NCBI GenBank assembly: GCA_964436045.1
Contig: CAYTBN010000029.1
Location: 1-64,000, forward strand
Length of the DNA stretch: 64,000 bases
DNA from: CAYTBN01 sp964436045
Lineage (GTDB): Bacteria > Myxococcota_A > UBA796 > UBA9615 > CAYRNR01
Direction: 5' to 3'
The notes under the pieces were generated by a model, which was not told where the DNA came from, made no database searches, and saw only the letters and a program-made list of their open reading frames with translations. The position numbers and the translations under genes were made by a program. Positions 32,335 to 41,595 of this stretch are shown here, piece after piece. Position 1 is the first letter of the stretch, and each line of letters opens with the position of its first letter.

Positions 32335-33614
32335 CCACATCTCGTCCCCTCGCCCTGTGCTGCCTGCTGGGGCTGCTCGCATGCTCTTCGCCCGAGACCA
32401 CGGAGGTTCTGTCGCCCGCAGACGCCTACGCAGCGGCCCTCGAGGCCCTCGAGGCGGACGATGCTGCAACGGCAGAGGCGCTGTTCGCGCGGATGGTGGA
32501 CGCCGATCCGGTCGATCCGGTCGCCCGCGCCGGTCTGGCCAGAGCGCTGGCCCACCAGGGGCGTTTCGGCGAGGCGATCATCCAGGACAAGCTGGCCTTC
32601 GCCCTCGAACCACGGCTGGCCGAGGTGGCGTACAACACCGCCTGCTCCTACGCCCGCCTGGGTGAGCAGGAGGAGGCGCTGCGCTGGCTGTCACGGGCCT
32701 GGAACGGCGGTATTCGCGACCTGAACCTGATCGAGCAGGACCCGGACCTGGACGCCCTGCGCCAGGATCACCGCTTCGCCTTCTTCCTGGCCACTGGCGC
32801 GCTGTCGCTGGCCGAACGGGAGGCGCTGGTGGAGGTCTCGCCGGCCTTGGTGTCTCCCGATCAGCGGGTCCGCGTCGAGCTGACAGTGGTCAGCCTCAAC
32901 CGGCCGCTGATGGCCACTCCGGAGCAGCTGGGCCTGCGCTACACCGGCGACCTGAGCGCCGGCTCGCTGGCTCCAGTGGCCCGGGTCGAACGGTTCGAGG
33001 CGGGGGAGAGCGGCGGCCGCGAGTTCTTCCGCCGGGAGCTGGCCTTCACATTCGAGGCCCGGGAACCGATGGAGACCATGATCGGTCCTTTCGAGCTGTT
33101 CCTCGACGAGGAGGAGCTGCCGGTCCGGCCGGCCTGGCTATCGGTGCGAGAGGTGCTGCCGGATCTGTTCGCCCGCCGTGGGACCACGGGCAGCGACGCG
33201 GCCGTCCCGGACGCGGCAACGTGGTTTGCCCCGCCCAGCGAGCTGACCACCGCGGTTCGCCATCCGTTCGCCCGCTGGGAGGAGAGTGAGCCGGAGGGGG
33301 ACGAGCTGGACGACGCTCGCGGCGGGCGCGACCTGGTGGTCGGCGTCGAACTGGGCACCAACGGCGCATCCGTTCCCGCCGACCTGGTCCTCGAGTTACC
33401 CGCGGGCTGCGACGTGTTCTCGCATCCGCGCACCACCGCGTTCCTGCGCACCCGCGCCGAGGGCGTGTCGCGGGTCTGGTTCCATCGTCGGCTGGTGGGA
33501 GAGGCGCCCCCTGGCGAGATCTTCCCTGGCTGCGCGGATCCGCTCCCCATCGAGGTGCGCCAGGGTGACGAGGTCTTGTTTCAGACCGAACTGCCGTGGC
33601 TCCAGGCCCGCTGA
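32331..33614 (+). CDS. TPR-containing lipoprotein
   Basis: A 427-residue lipoprotein (lipobox GLLACS). Residues about 30-150 hold three tetratricopeptide-like units (AEALFARMVDADPVDPVARA; ALAHQGRFGEAIIQDKLAF; ACSYARLGEQEEALRWLSRA), the last a typical TPR-containing protein end. Residues 160-427 are a beta-rich region of no known family. ATG 32331 overlaps the pgeF stop, so the two are co-translated. It is probably a periplasmic scaffold at the outer membrane. Confidence 0.78.
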   Translation: MTTSRPLALCCLLGLLACSSPETTEVLSPADAYAAALEALEADDAATAEALFARMVDADPVDPVARAGLARALAHQGRFGEAIIQDKLAFALEPRLAEVAYNTACSYARLGEQEEALRWLSRAWNGGIRDLNLIEQDPDLDALRQDHRFAFFLATGALSLAEREALVEVSPALVSPDQRVRVELTVVSLNRPLMATPEQLGLRYTGDLSAGSLAPVARVERFEAGESGGREFFRRELAFTFEAREPMETMIGPFELFLDEEELPVRPAWLSVREVLPDLFARRGTTGSDAAVPDAATWFAPPSELTTAVRHPFARWEESEPEGDELDDARGGRDLVVGVELGTNGASVPADLVLELPAGCDVFSHPRTTAFLRTRAEGVSRVWFHRRLVGEAPPGEIFPGCADPLPIEVRQGDEVLFQTELPWLQAR

Positions 33615-33623
33615 GTCCGCCCG

Positions 33624-35663
33624 CTACGGAGTATTCGCGCGATCGCGCCGTGCTTGACGGCGGCGTTCGGCCTCCCGTTCGAGGAGCTCCACCAGCTCCG
33701 GTGGGGCGCCGTAGAAGCTGGCCCAGCGAGCCTGCGAACGCCAGAATACCGGTCCGCTGCGGGGTTCGGCGTCCGCCATCGCCTGGACCACCGCCACGGG
33801 CGGGGGGGCACCGCTGGGCGAGGCGACCGACCGCCGGATGGTGGCGCGGTCGACCGCCGCGCCCGCCGCGAGCAGCGCCTCGGCGGCCTCCCACTGGTCC
33901 CGCTCCAACGTCCGCCGCAGCGGCGTCCGTCCGTCCTCCAGGGGAGCGTTCGGATCGGCCCCACCTTCGAGCAGGGCCTTGATGTTGGCCAGGTTGTGTT
34001 GGCGAAGGGCCGTCTCCAGCGGACGGAGCCCGTCCGCGGACAGGATCTCCAGGTCAGCGCCCGCGGCGGCGAGGGCGGCGACGACGGTTCCCTGATCCTC
34101 CCAGGTGTCCTGGAGGGCCAGGTGGATCGCGGCGCTACCACCGGGATCGCGGGCGTCCGGATCCGCACCGTGGGCGGCGAGGAGCGGGATCATGTCGGCG
34201 TAACCGTTGGCCGCCGCGCCGTGGAGCGCGCGCTGGGCGGAGCGCTGGGGGCGGACGCTGTGGATCAGCAAGGTCTCGATGGACGTGGCCTGGCCCCGGC
34301 AGGCGGCGTCGAATGCCAGCTCGTCGATCTTCTCGGGCCGGTTCGCCGCAACCCGCGGTAGGGCGGCGGCCATCACGTCGGGGTTGCCGGAATCGACCCC
34401 GATGGTGAGCACCGCCTCCCAGCGGGGTGCCGCCCGTCCCGGTGGGAGGGCGGTCATCAACATCTCCACCAGGTCGAGACGGCCCTGGTAGGCAGCCTCG
34501 TCCACCGGGTGGTAGTCGCCGTGTTGTCGGGGCACGGCTCCCCGTTCCAGCAGGAAGGCGACCATCTCCGCGTCCCCATCGGACACCGCCCTGGAGAGCA
34601 GGGTCCCGCCATGGCGCCGCTCCGTGGGCTGGCCGGGATCCATGCCCGCCTCGATCAGCTCGTCCAGCCCCTCCAGGTCCCGTACAGCCAGCAGGTCGAA
34701 GCCCAGGTCGACGAGATCAAATCCACCCTCGGCGAGCTGGGCGGCCAGGACCGGGTTCGTCGCCAGCCCGCCGCGGACCTCGTCCACCGACAGACGGGCG
34801 GGGGAGAGGTCGGGATTCAGGGTGAGCAGGCGTTGCATCCTGCGTTCGTCGGCCAGGGTCGCCGCCGGAACATCGCCGACCTGGCGCCCGGCACCCCGCT
34901 CGGCCAGCCCCTCCGCCCACTCCAGCTGATCGTGGGTGACCGCCACGTCGAAGGCGCCCTCGAGCGCCGACACCGGCATGCCCGCGGCCAGCAGCTCGTC
35001 CAGCACGCTGTGGTCCGCACCAAAACGCTCGCCAGCCGCCTCGGTCCATGTGATGTCGAGGCCGGTCAGATCCGGCTCCAGCGCCAGCAGCTGGGCGATG
35101 GTTCCGCCCTCGAAGGCGGCGGGCGGCAGGTGGGTCAGGCGCCGCTCGGCGCCCAGCTCGGCCAGGTGGCTCGCCCACGTCAGGTCGCCCCCTTCGGCAG
35201 CATCCTGGAACGCTCCGTCGAGGGTGCCGATCCCGGCGCCCCATTCGATCAGCAGGCCCATCAGCGCGGGGTCGCGGAGATCGGCCGCCAGTCGCAGCGG
35301 CGCCACCTGCCGGTACTCGACCTTGGCCTCGGTCAGCAGGTCCTCGTCCAGGATCGGGGTCAACAGCCACAGGCCGCCGGTGACCAGCGACATGATGGCC
35401 CCGGCGGCGTGGAGCTTGCGCCGGGTGTAGGCCACCGAGCAGGTGGCGTTGGGATTGGCGCCCCGCTCGAGCGTGCGACGGACGGCGGACAGGTCCGTAC
35501 CCTTGGACAGCAGCGCATCACAGAGGTTGGCATGGGCGTTGGCGGATACCGCCGCCGGGATCTCGTCGTCCGCCACCGCGGCGTGCGGAGCGCAGAGGAC
35601 CGCGGACGCCAGCAGACCCAGGATCAGGATTCGCACGGTGCGGCCGCCAGTTACGGGAGACAC
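33624..35663 (-). CDS. Secreted ankyrin-repeat protein
   Basis: A protein of about 679 residues with a signal peptide (VRILILGLLASAVLCAPHA). Most of the length consists of ankyrin-type repeats, clearest at ARDPGGSAAIHLALQ, SADGLRPLETALRQHNLAN and LEDGRTPLRRTLERDQWEA; the first half is more diverged. GTG 35663, which overlaps the upstream gene by 13 bp, and GTG 35636, which opens the signal peptide directly, are both possible starts. It is a likely periplasmic protein-binding scaffold. It converges with the TPR lipoprotein gene, 10 bp apart. Confidence 0.8.
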   Translation of the reverse strand: MSPVTGGRTVRILILGLLASAVLCAPHAAVADDEIPAAVSANAHANLCDALLSKGTDLSAVRRTLERGANPNATCSVAYTRRKLHAAGAIMSLVTGGLWLLTPILDEDLLTEAKVEYRQVAPLRLAADLRDPALMGLLIEWGAGIGTLDGAFQDAAEGGDLTWASHLAELGAERRLTHLPPAAFEGGTIAQLLALEPDLTGLDITWTEAAGERFGADHSVLDELLAAGMPVSALEGAFDVAVTHDQLEWAEGLAERGAGRQVGDVPAATLADERRMQRLLTLNPDLSPARLSVDEVRGGLATNPVLAAQLAEGGFDLVDLGFDLLAVRDLEGLDELIEAGMDPGQPTERRHGGTLLSRAVSDGDAEMVAFLLERGAVPRQHGDYHPVDEAAYQGRLDLVEMLMTALPPGRAAPRWEAVLTIGVDSGNPDVMAAALPRVAANRPEKIDELAFDAACRGQATSIETLLIHSVRPQRSAQRALHGAAANGYADMIPLLAAHGADPDARDPGGSAAIHLALQDTWEDQGTVVAALAAAGADLEILSADGLRPLETALRQHNLANIKALLEGGADPNAPLEDGRTPLRRTLERDQWEAAEALLAAGAAVDRATIRRSVASPSGAPPPVAVVQAMADAEPRSGPVFWRSQARWASFYGAPPELVELLEREAERRRQARRDRANTP

Positions 35664-38284
35664 GCGGCCAGGGAGCAGCCGTTCTCCTCGAGCACCTCAC
35701 CCAGGGCGTTGTCGGTGAAGGTGTTGCCCGAGCAGTCGGCGATGCTCACGCCAGCTGCCGCGCAGGCGAGCCCGTAACCGCCGTTACCCTCGAAGGTGTT
35801 GCCGCTGATATCGCCGGTCACGGTGCCCGCGAGCCAGATTCCGTGGCCCGTGTTGGAGGAGATCGCCACGTTGTCAGCGACGTTGAGGAGTATCGCCCCG
35901 GAGGTACCATCGATCTCCAGGCCGTTCTCGCCGGCGCCGCTGAGGTCGCAGCCGACGATCTCCGCGGTGTTGTCGGCCCCGCTCCCCAGGACCCGGATCC
36001 CGCTGCCCGCGGCCCCGGCGACGTCGACGCCCTCGACAGAGGACGCCAGCACGCCGCTCAGCTGGATCGCCGGGCCGGCCTGACAGCTGTCGATGGTGGT
36101 AGTGCCGCCGATGGAGACGTCGCCCCATGACGAGATGGCGATCGGGGTGCTCGTCGCGCCCAGGAAGGAGTTGTCGTCGGCCACCAGCGTCTCGTCGCCC
36201 GGCGTGCTTCCGCTCAGACTCATCGGGGTGGCTACGCCGTCGAAGGTGTTGTCCGAGATCACCAGATCACCCGCGTATGCGGACACCGAAAATCCGGTGG
36301 CGTTGCCGTTGAACTCGTTGTCCTCGTAGGTCGCGGTGGCAGTCATCAGCGACACATCCGTCGCGTAGAGCTGGATTGCGGTACCCGCGTTGTTGAAGGT
36401 GTTTCCCGACACGGTCCCGTAGTAGGTGCTGCCATAGAGGGCGGAGCCGCTGAGGCCGTCGAAGGTGTTGCCGCTGAACACCGCATCGCTGGTGTAACCG
36501 TAGACGGCTGTCCAGCTGTGGTCGCCGAAGTGGTTGTCCTCCACGTAGATCGGGAAACCGGTGGCGCTGTCGCCGCGGGCGAACACACCGGCGTAGTTGT
36601 CCGACAGGTCCGAGCCAGCGACGGTGACTGCGGACTCCGTGATGTAGACGCCGTAGTAGTCGCTGCCGGTCAGCGTGCTATCGGTGACCGACCCCTGCGA
36701 GTCGGTGTACTGGATCGCCATGCCGCCGGTCTCCCACTGGTCCACCTCCTCCCAGTCTTCGGGGAGGACGCCGGCCTGGGCGTTCTCGAAGGTGCAGCCC
36801 ACGTAGTCGATGGCCGAGGTGCGGGCGTCGATGCCGTAGATGAAGGTGTCGTGGGCGTACAGATTGGTGAAGGTGCCCGCGGAGCCACCGATGTAGCCGG
36901 CCCACAGGCGGGTGTCGTAGACCTCGTCGTCCACCGAGGTGAACTCCGAGTCCTGGATGAAGAACCCGAGCACGTCGATGTCGTGGATCACGTTGCCGCT
37001 CATCTGCAGGTCGACGATGTCGAACAGGCCGACGGCCATGCCGCTGTCGTAGGTGTTGGCCTGGGGCTGCTCGCCACTCCACTGCAGGCCGTTCACCTCG
37101 TTGTCGGTGAAGGTGACCTGGTCGAGCCCCTGGACATACAGGCCGTACAGCATCCCGTCGCGAATCGTGTTGCGCGCGACGGTGGCGGTGCCGCCGAACG
37201 GGCCATCGGCGTCGAGGTAGGGGTACTGCACGTACATGCTGAACTGTTGGTACCCCTCGACCACGTTGTCCTCGACGGTCAGCGTGGCGTCGTCGTTGGC
37301 GACCATGATCCCGTAGGAGTTGCCGTAGGCCGCGTTGGTGGTGGTGACCGTGTTGCGCGAGACCTCGGAGTCCTGACCGATCACGTAGATCCCGTAGCCG
37401 CTGACCTGGGACAGGTAGTTGTCGGTGATCGTCGAGAACATCTCCTCGCCACCGATGATGCCGACGACACCGTTGGACGACTCCTCGATCGAGCTGTTGG
37501 TGATCGCCAGATCGCTGTCGAAGGTGTAGGCGGCAACCCGCTGGCAGAAGCTCATCTGCACCGTATCCATGGAGATGACGCCGGTGGAGTCCTCGGCGTA
37601 CACGCAGGTGCCGTCGTAGTCGTCGCTCTCGGTGGGTACCAGGACTCCGGAGATGGCGGTGGTGGAGATGTCGGCCGACGAGTCCGCCAGCTTGAGGCCG
37701 TAGCCGGTGTTGTCTAGCAGCTGGGAGCCGGACAGGGTCAGCTGGCTGCCCTCGGCCTGGATCGCTCCGGCCGGGTTCTGGGCCAGCAGCAGGTTCTGCA
37801 AGGTGACCTGACTGCCGTCGAGGGCGATCGCGAACTGGCCGGCCTCCTCGATGATCAGGTCGTCGAGGACCACGTTGGTCGCGTCGTAGACCGCCACCCC
37901 GTTGCGGGTGCTCTGGACCGACAGGTGGGCGATGGTGACGTCGCTGGAGGTGACCGAGATTCCCATCTCGTTGACGTCACCGATGATCACCGTCTGAGAC
38001 CTGCCCGCGCCCAGCAGGGTGACCGGCTTCTCGATGGTGACCGAGCCCTCGAATTCGCCCTCGCACAGGGTGATGTTGTCCCCTTCGACGGACACCCACA
38101 GCGCGTCGGCCAGGTTCGCGTAGCCGGGTTCCACCCCGTTGACCAGGATGCAGCCTTCCGCGTACTCGGTGACATCGTCGTCGTCGCCCACGGCCGAGTC
38201 GTCGTCGTCGTCGGTGGGGCAACCCAGCGGGGCCAGCCCCAGGGCGGCAGCCAGGATCCACTGGTAGTGCGTGCGTGCGCGCAT
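35651..38284 (-). CDS. Right-handed beta-helix lipoprotein A
   Basis: An 877-residue lipoprotein (lipobox APLGC), an Asp-rich linker, then a long parallel beta-helix. The helix is shown by repeated NTF/NxI turns such as DNEVNGLQW, SGNTFDGLSGSALYG and SGNTFEGNGGYGLAC, spaced about 22 residues apart as in NosD/periplasmic copper-binding and pectate-lyase folds. The final ENGC motif is shared with the tandem paralogue at 38351. ATG 38284 follows GGAGGAG; the frame runs on 24 bp upstream. Such proteins are usually secreted carbohydrate-binding or polysaccharide lyase-like; no catalytic residues are evident. Confidence 0.85.
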   Translation of the reverse strand: MRARTHYQWILAAALGLAPLGCPTDDDDDSAVGDDDDVTEYAEGCILVNGVEPGYANLADALWVSVEGDNITLCEGEFEGSVTIEKPVTLLGAGRSQTVIIGDVNEMGISVTSSDVTIAHLSVQSTRNGVAVYDATNVVLDDLIIEEAGQFAIALDGSQVTLQNLLLAQNPAGAIQAEGSQLTLSGSQLLDNTGYGLKLADSSADISTTAISGVLVPTESDDYDGTCVYAEDSTGVISMDTVQMSFCQRVAAYTFDSDLAITNSSIEESSNGVVGIIGGEEMFSTITDNYLSQVSGYGIYVIGQDSEVSRNTVTTTNAAYGNSYGIMVANDDATLTVEDNVVEGYQQFSMYVQYPYLDADGPFGGTATVARNTIRDGMLYGLYVQGLDQVTFTDNEVNGLQWSGEQPQANTYDSGMAVGLFDIVDLQMSGNVIHDIDVLGFFIQDSEFTSVDDEVYDTRLWAGYIGGSAGTFTNLYAHDTFIYGIDARTSAIDYVGCTFENAQAGVLPEDWEEVDQWETGGMAIQYTDSQGSVTDSTLTGSDYYGVYITESAVTVAGSDLSDNYAGVFARGDSATGFPIYVEDNHFGDHSWTAVYGYTSDAVFSGNTFDGLSGSALYGSTYYGTVSGNTFNNAGTAIQLYATDVSLMTATATYEDNEFNGNATGFSVSAYAGDLVISDNTFDGVATPMSLSGSTPGDETLVADDNSFLGATSTPIAISSWGDVSIGGTTTIDSCQAGPAIQLSGVLASSVEGVDVAGAAGSGIRVLGSGADNTAEIVGCDLSGAGENGLEIDGTSGAILLNVADNVAISSNTGHGIWLAGTVTGDISGNTFEGNGGYGLACAAAGVSIADCSGNTFTDNALGEVLEENGCSLAACLP

Positions 38285-38303
38285 GGTCTCCTCCGAGATC
38301 CGC

Positions 38304-38309
38304 AGCATA
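38304..38309 (-). promoter_or_regulatory. Possible -10 element TATGCT
   Basis: Reverse-strand TATGCT 20 bases upstream of ATG 38284 of the beta-helix lipoprotein. Same hexamer as at the flavoprotein, the second beta-helix gene and the nitroreductase. No -35 box was recognised. Confidence 0.4.
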
Positions 38310-38350
38310 GCCGGATTTGCTGAGACGGGTAGAGGGTCAGGGCCGGGCGG

Positions 38351-40828
38351 TCACTCCGCGAGGCAACCCAGGACGCAGCCGTTCTCCTCCTTGAGATCGC
38401 TCACCCCGTTGCCCGCCATGGTGTTGGCGCAGGAGTCGAGGACGACGTCGGGGCCGTCGCAGGAGATGCCGTACTCGGCGTTGCCGGCGATGGTGTTGCC
38501 GGTGAGCGATCCGGTGACGGCCCCCTCCAGCCGGACTCCGTTGGTGGCGCCCTGGGAGAAGGCCAGGTTGTCGTTGATCGTGACCGAGGAGCTGGAGATC
38601 CGCAGGTTGTCGGCCAGCGATCCGGTCAGGGAGCAGCCGGTGACGGAGAGGGTCGAGCCGTCCAGGACCATTCCCGGGCCGCTGCTGCCAGTGACGGTCA
38701 GGCCCTCGACGGTGCCTTCGACCTGCTGCAGCTGAACCGCGGGGTATCCGCCGTCGATCCCGTCGACGGTGTTACCGCCGCTGATCTCGAGGTCGACGCC
38801 GAAGCCGTACACGGCGCTGTTGGCCAGGTCGTAAAAGGTGTTGTCGCGCAGCTCCACCAGCGCCCCGTCCACGTCGTAATCGGCGGCGTAGATCCCGTAC
38901 CCATCCGAGCCGTAGCCGCTGTAGTCGATGGTCGACGAGAACGTGTTGTTCTCGATGTGGACCGTGCGGGCCAGGTAGGTGGACCGCACCCCATTGCCCA
39001 CCTCGCTGAACGTGTTGTCCTCGATGGTGAGGTCGCCGATCTGTTCGTCGGCGTCGCTGGACCATAGGTAGATCGCGTCCTCGACGTCGCGGAACTCGTT
39101 CCCGACGATGGTCCCGAACGGATAAAAAGCGTAGAGACCGTAGGCCGTGTCCCCCGTGAGAAGGCTGTCCTGCAGCTGGATGTCGGTGGACTGCAGCGTG
39201 ATGTGGAACGAGTCGTTGTCGGTCAGGGTGCAGCCGACGAGGCTGGCCTGGGATTCGGTGAACGACAGCCCGGTTCCCGAGTACTCGTAAGGCTCGGGAT
39301 CCTCCCACAGCTCCGGCGGCACTGCGGAGACCGTGTCGATCACGGTCGCGAACTCGAAGGTCACGTCGGCGGTGCGGACGTCGGCGCCTGTGATTGCGTT
39401 TCGTTCCAGGGAGAGCCCGGTGAAGGTGCCCGCCGATTCGCCGATGTACAGGCCCCACAGGTGGTTGTCGGTGACCGCGTCGTCGATGGACGTGAAGTTG
39501 GACTCCTGCAGGAACACCCCGACCACATCCACATCGAACACCAGATTGTCCGCCATCGTCAGCTCGTCGATGGTCCAGAGGCTCACGCCAAACCCGTCAC
39601 CGTAGGCGCCGTTGGAGAGTGACCCGCTCCACCGGATGCCGTGAACGTCGTTGCCCTGGAGGTCGGCGCTGTCCAGGTCGGTGACCAGCATGCCGTACAG
39701 GTTCACGTCGGCCACCGTGTTGCCGTGGATGGTGGCGTTGCCTCCGGTGGGTGCAGGATCTGTGAAGGGGTACTGGACCCAGATGCCCCCGCGCCCGTAG
39801 CCGCTGACCTCGTTGTCGTTGACGATGAAGGTCCCGTCTGTCTGACCAACCGCGATGCCGTAGGTGTTGTCGCCGGGGTCGGTCACGGTCACCGTGTTGC
39901 CCTCGACCGTCGCCGCCTGGTCCGCCATCAGGACTCCGAACAGGGGACACTCGTCGATGGTGTTGCCCGAGACCATGCTGGCGCCGGCCTCGCCCGGCCC
40001 CAGGGCGGCGATCCCGTTGGCGCAGCTGGAGATCGCGGAGTTGGTCACCTCGAGATCGGCGTTGATGCCGTAGACCCCGACCCGGTTGCAGCCATCGAGG
40101 GTGACGCCGTCGACCGAGATCGGACCGTGTGCGTCCCGGGCCAGGATGCAGGTGCCGTCGTCCTCGCCCGGCTCGTCCTGGAGCGTGATGCCGGCGATCT
40201 CCGTGTCGACGATCACCGCGTCCGAGTCGACCATGCGGATGCCGTAACCCGCGATGTCATCGATGGTGCAGCCGTCGACCTCGAGGCTCGAGTCGCTCGC
40301 ATCGATGGCGGCGAAGGGGTGAACGGCCAGGGTGGAGTCGGCGATGCGAACCTGGCTGCCGTCGACCTGGATGCCGACCTGGCCGCTGTCGCTGACGATC
40401 AGGTCTTCGAGGAGTACGTCGGTCGCGTCCTCCACCGCGATGCCGTTGCGCGTGCTGGACACGGTGAATCCGGACAGCGTCACCCCCGCGGTCAGGCGGA
40501 TGGTCACGCCCATCTCGTTGACGTCGCCCTCGATGATGGTGGTCTCCGGTGCGGCGCCGAGGATCGTCAGGTCGTTCTCGATGACCACCGAGCCGCTGTA
40601 GGTGCCCTCGCAGACCGAGATCACGTCGCCTTCGCCAGCGGCGTTGATCGCGTCCTGCAGGTGGGCAAAACCGGGAACCGCTCCGTTGACGGTGATGCAA
40701 CCCGCCTCGGCGGTGTCATCGTCGTCGCCCGTGGTGTCGTCGTCGTCGCCCGCCTCGGAATCGCAGCCAGCGGGGATCAGCAGCAGCGCGACGCAGAGCG
40801 CCAGCGCAAGGATCTCGGGGCGATGCAT
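38351..40828 (-). CDS. Right-handed beta-helix lipoprotein B, paralogue of A
   Basis: An 825-residue lipoprotein (lipobox LIPAGC) with the same order as its neighbour: signal, Asp-rich linker, ECxITVNG-like entry (CITVNGAVPGFAHLQDAI), beta-helix and ENGC C-terminus. Segments align with A in order, for example DVNEMG and STRNG, so they arose by tandem duplication. GGGAGG lies before the ATG at 40828. The role is unknown and the location should be the cell surface or periplasm. Confidence 0.85.
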   Translation of the reverse strand: MHRPEILALALCVALLLIPAGCDSEAGDDDDTTGDDDDTAEAGCITVNGAVPGFAHLQDAINAAGEGDVISVCEGTYSGSVVIENDLTILGAAPETTIIEGDVNEMGVTIRLTAGVTLSGFTVSSTRNGIAVEDATDVLLEDLIVSDSGQVGIQVDGSQVRIADSTLAVHPFAAIDASDSSLEVDGCTIDDIAGYGIRMVDSDAVIVDTEIAGITLQDEPGEDDGTCILARDAHGPISVDGVTLDGCNRVGVYGINADLEVTNSAISSCANGIAALGPGEAGASMVSGNTIDECPLFGVLMADQAATVEGNTVTVTDPGDNTYGIAVGQTDGTFIVNDNEVSGYGRGGIWVQYPFTDPAPTGGNATIHGNTVADVNLYGMLVTDLDSADLQGNDVHGIRWSGSLSNGAYGDGFGVSLWTIDELTMADNLVFDVDVVGVFLQESNFTSIDDAVTDNHLWGLYIGESAGTFTGLSLERNAITGADVRTADVTFEFATVIDTVSAVPPELWEDPEPYEYSGTGLSFTESQASLVGCTLTDNDSFHITLQSTDIQLQDSLLTGDTAYGLYAFYPFGTIVGNEFRDVEDAIYLWSSDADEQIGDLTIEDNTFSEVGNGVRSTYLARTVHIENNTFSSTIDYSGYGSDGYGIYAADYDVDGALVELRDNTFYDLANSAVYGFGVDLEISGGNTVDGIDGGYPAVQLQQVEGTVEGLTVTGSSGPGMVLDGSTLSVTGCSLTGSLADNLRISSSSVTINDNLAFSQGATNGVRLEGAVTGSLTGNTIAGNAEYGISCDGPDVVLDSCANTMAGNGVSDLKEENGCVLGCLAE

Positions 40829-40845
40829 GGGTCCTCCCGATGGCC

Positions 40846-40851
40846 AGCATA
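40846..40851 (-). promoter_or_regulatory. Possible -10 element TATGCT
   Basis: Reverse-strand TATGCT 18 bases upstream of ATG 40828, in the context GGGTATGCTGG. Position matches the copy before the paralogous beta-helix gene. Confidence 0.4.
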
Positions 40852-40914
40852 CCCGAGCCCCGCCTCGGCGGTGCAGCGCAGCCGCAGCTCAGGGGAGCCG
40901 GTTCATGCGAGCTC

Positions 40915-41466
40915 TCAGACCACGGTGACGATCTCGGCCGGAGCCTTTCGGGTCCGGGGGCGGAGGTGCCCGCCACGGTGGTGCTCGGGGAGCTGGCTGT
41001 CGTCCGTCGATGGCCGTCCCACCGCGATCATCACCATCGGCTCGACGTCCGGCTCCAGGCCAAAACGGTCCCGGATCACGCCGGGGTCGAAGCCTGCCAT
41101 CGGGCGGGCGGCCAGCCCGTTGGCGGTCGCCGCCAGCATCAGGTTCATCACGGCCATGCCCACGTCGAAGCGGTGGTAGTCGGCGCCGTCCGCCGAGTGG
41201 CAGTCATCCTCGCGTCGGGCGGTGGCGACCACCAGCAACGGCGCATTGCAGGCCCAGGCGTTACCCTCTGCCAGCGCCGCCTGCCCATGGCCCAGCCCCT
41301 CGTCGCTCCGCAGGAAGAGAAAACGCCAGGGCTGGAAGTTGCGACACGACGGGGTCAGCCTGGCCGCCTCGATCAGCTCGACGACCACCGCGTCGTCCAG
41401 GGCGTCCGGCGCGATCGAGCGGCCGGGGAAGCGGGCGTGAAGCAGGTCGAGCACTGGGTTTGCCAT
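40915..41466 (-). CDS. Nitroreductase-family flavoprotein
   Basis: A 183-residue FMN-dependent nitroreductase-like enzyme. The N-terminal RFPGRSIAPDALDDAVVVEL and AARLTPSCRNFQPWRFLFLR are the conserved dimer/FMN-binding segments, and DVGMAVMNLMLAATANGLAA is the central helix. It probably reduces quinones, nitro compounds or flavins with NAD(P)H. ATG 41466 is the natural start; the upstream open frame is antisense to the PHP-domain lipoprotein gene. It is divergent from that gene, with a TATGCT box 36 bases upstream. Confidence 0.88.
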   Translation of the reverse strand: MANPVLDLLHARFPGRSIAPDALDDAVVVELIEAARLTPSCRNFQPWRFLFLRSDEGLGHGQAALAEGNAWACNAPLLVVATARREDDCHSADGADYHRFDVGMAVMNLMLAATANGLAARPMAGFDPGVIRDRFGLEPDVEPMVMIAVGRPSTDDSQLPEHHRGGHLRPRTRKAPAEIVTVV

Positions 41467-41501
41467 GGGCGGCTCCGTCGGTTTGTGGTGGTCCCGCAGG
41501 G

Positions 41502-41507
41502 AGCATA
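41502..41507 (-). promoter_or_regulatory. Possible -10 element TATGCT
   Basis: Reverse-strand TATGCT 36 bases upstream of the nitroreductase ATG, inside the 129-bp gap shared with the divergent PHP-domain lipoprotein gene. Fourth occurrence of this hexamer at a gene start in the window. Confidence 0.4.
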
Positions 41508-41595
41508 CCGGATGGGGAACCTTCGCCGCGCCGGGATTTCGTGACGATGGCAAGCGTCCGTGTGACAATCCCGACCTACACCCGGAGGTGCTCCT

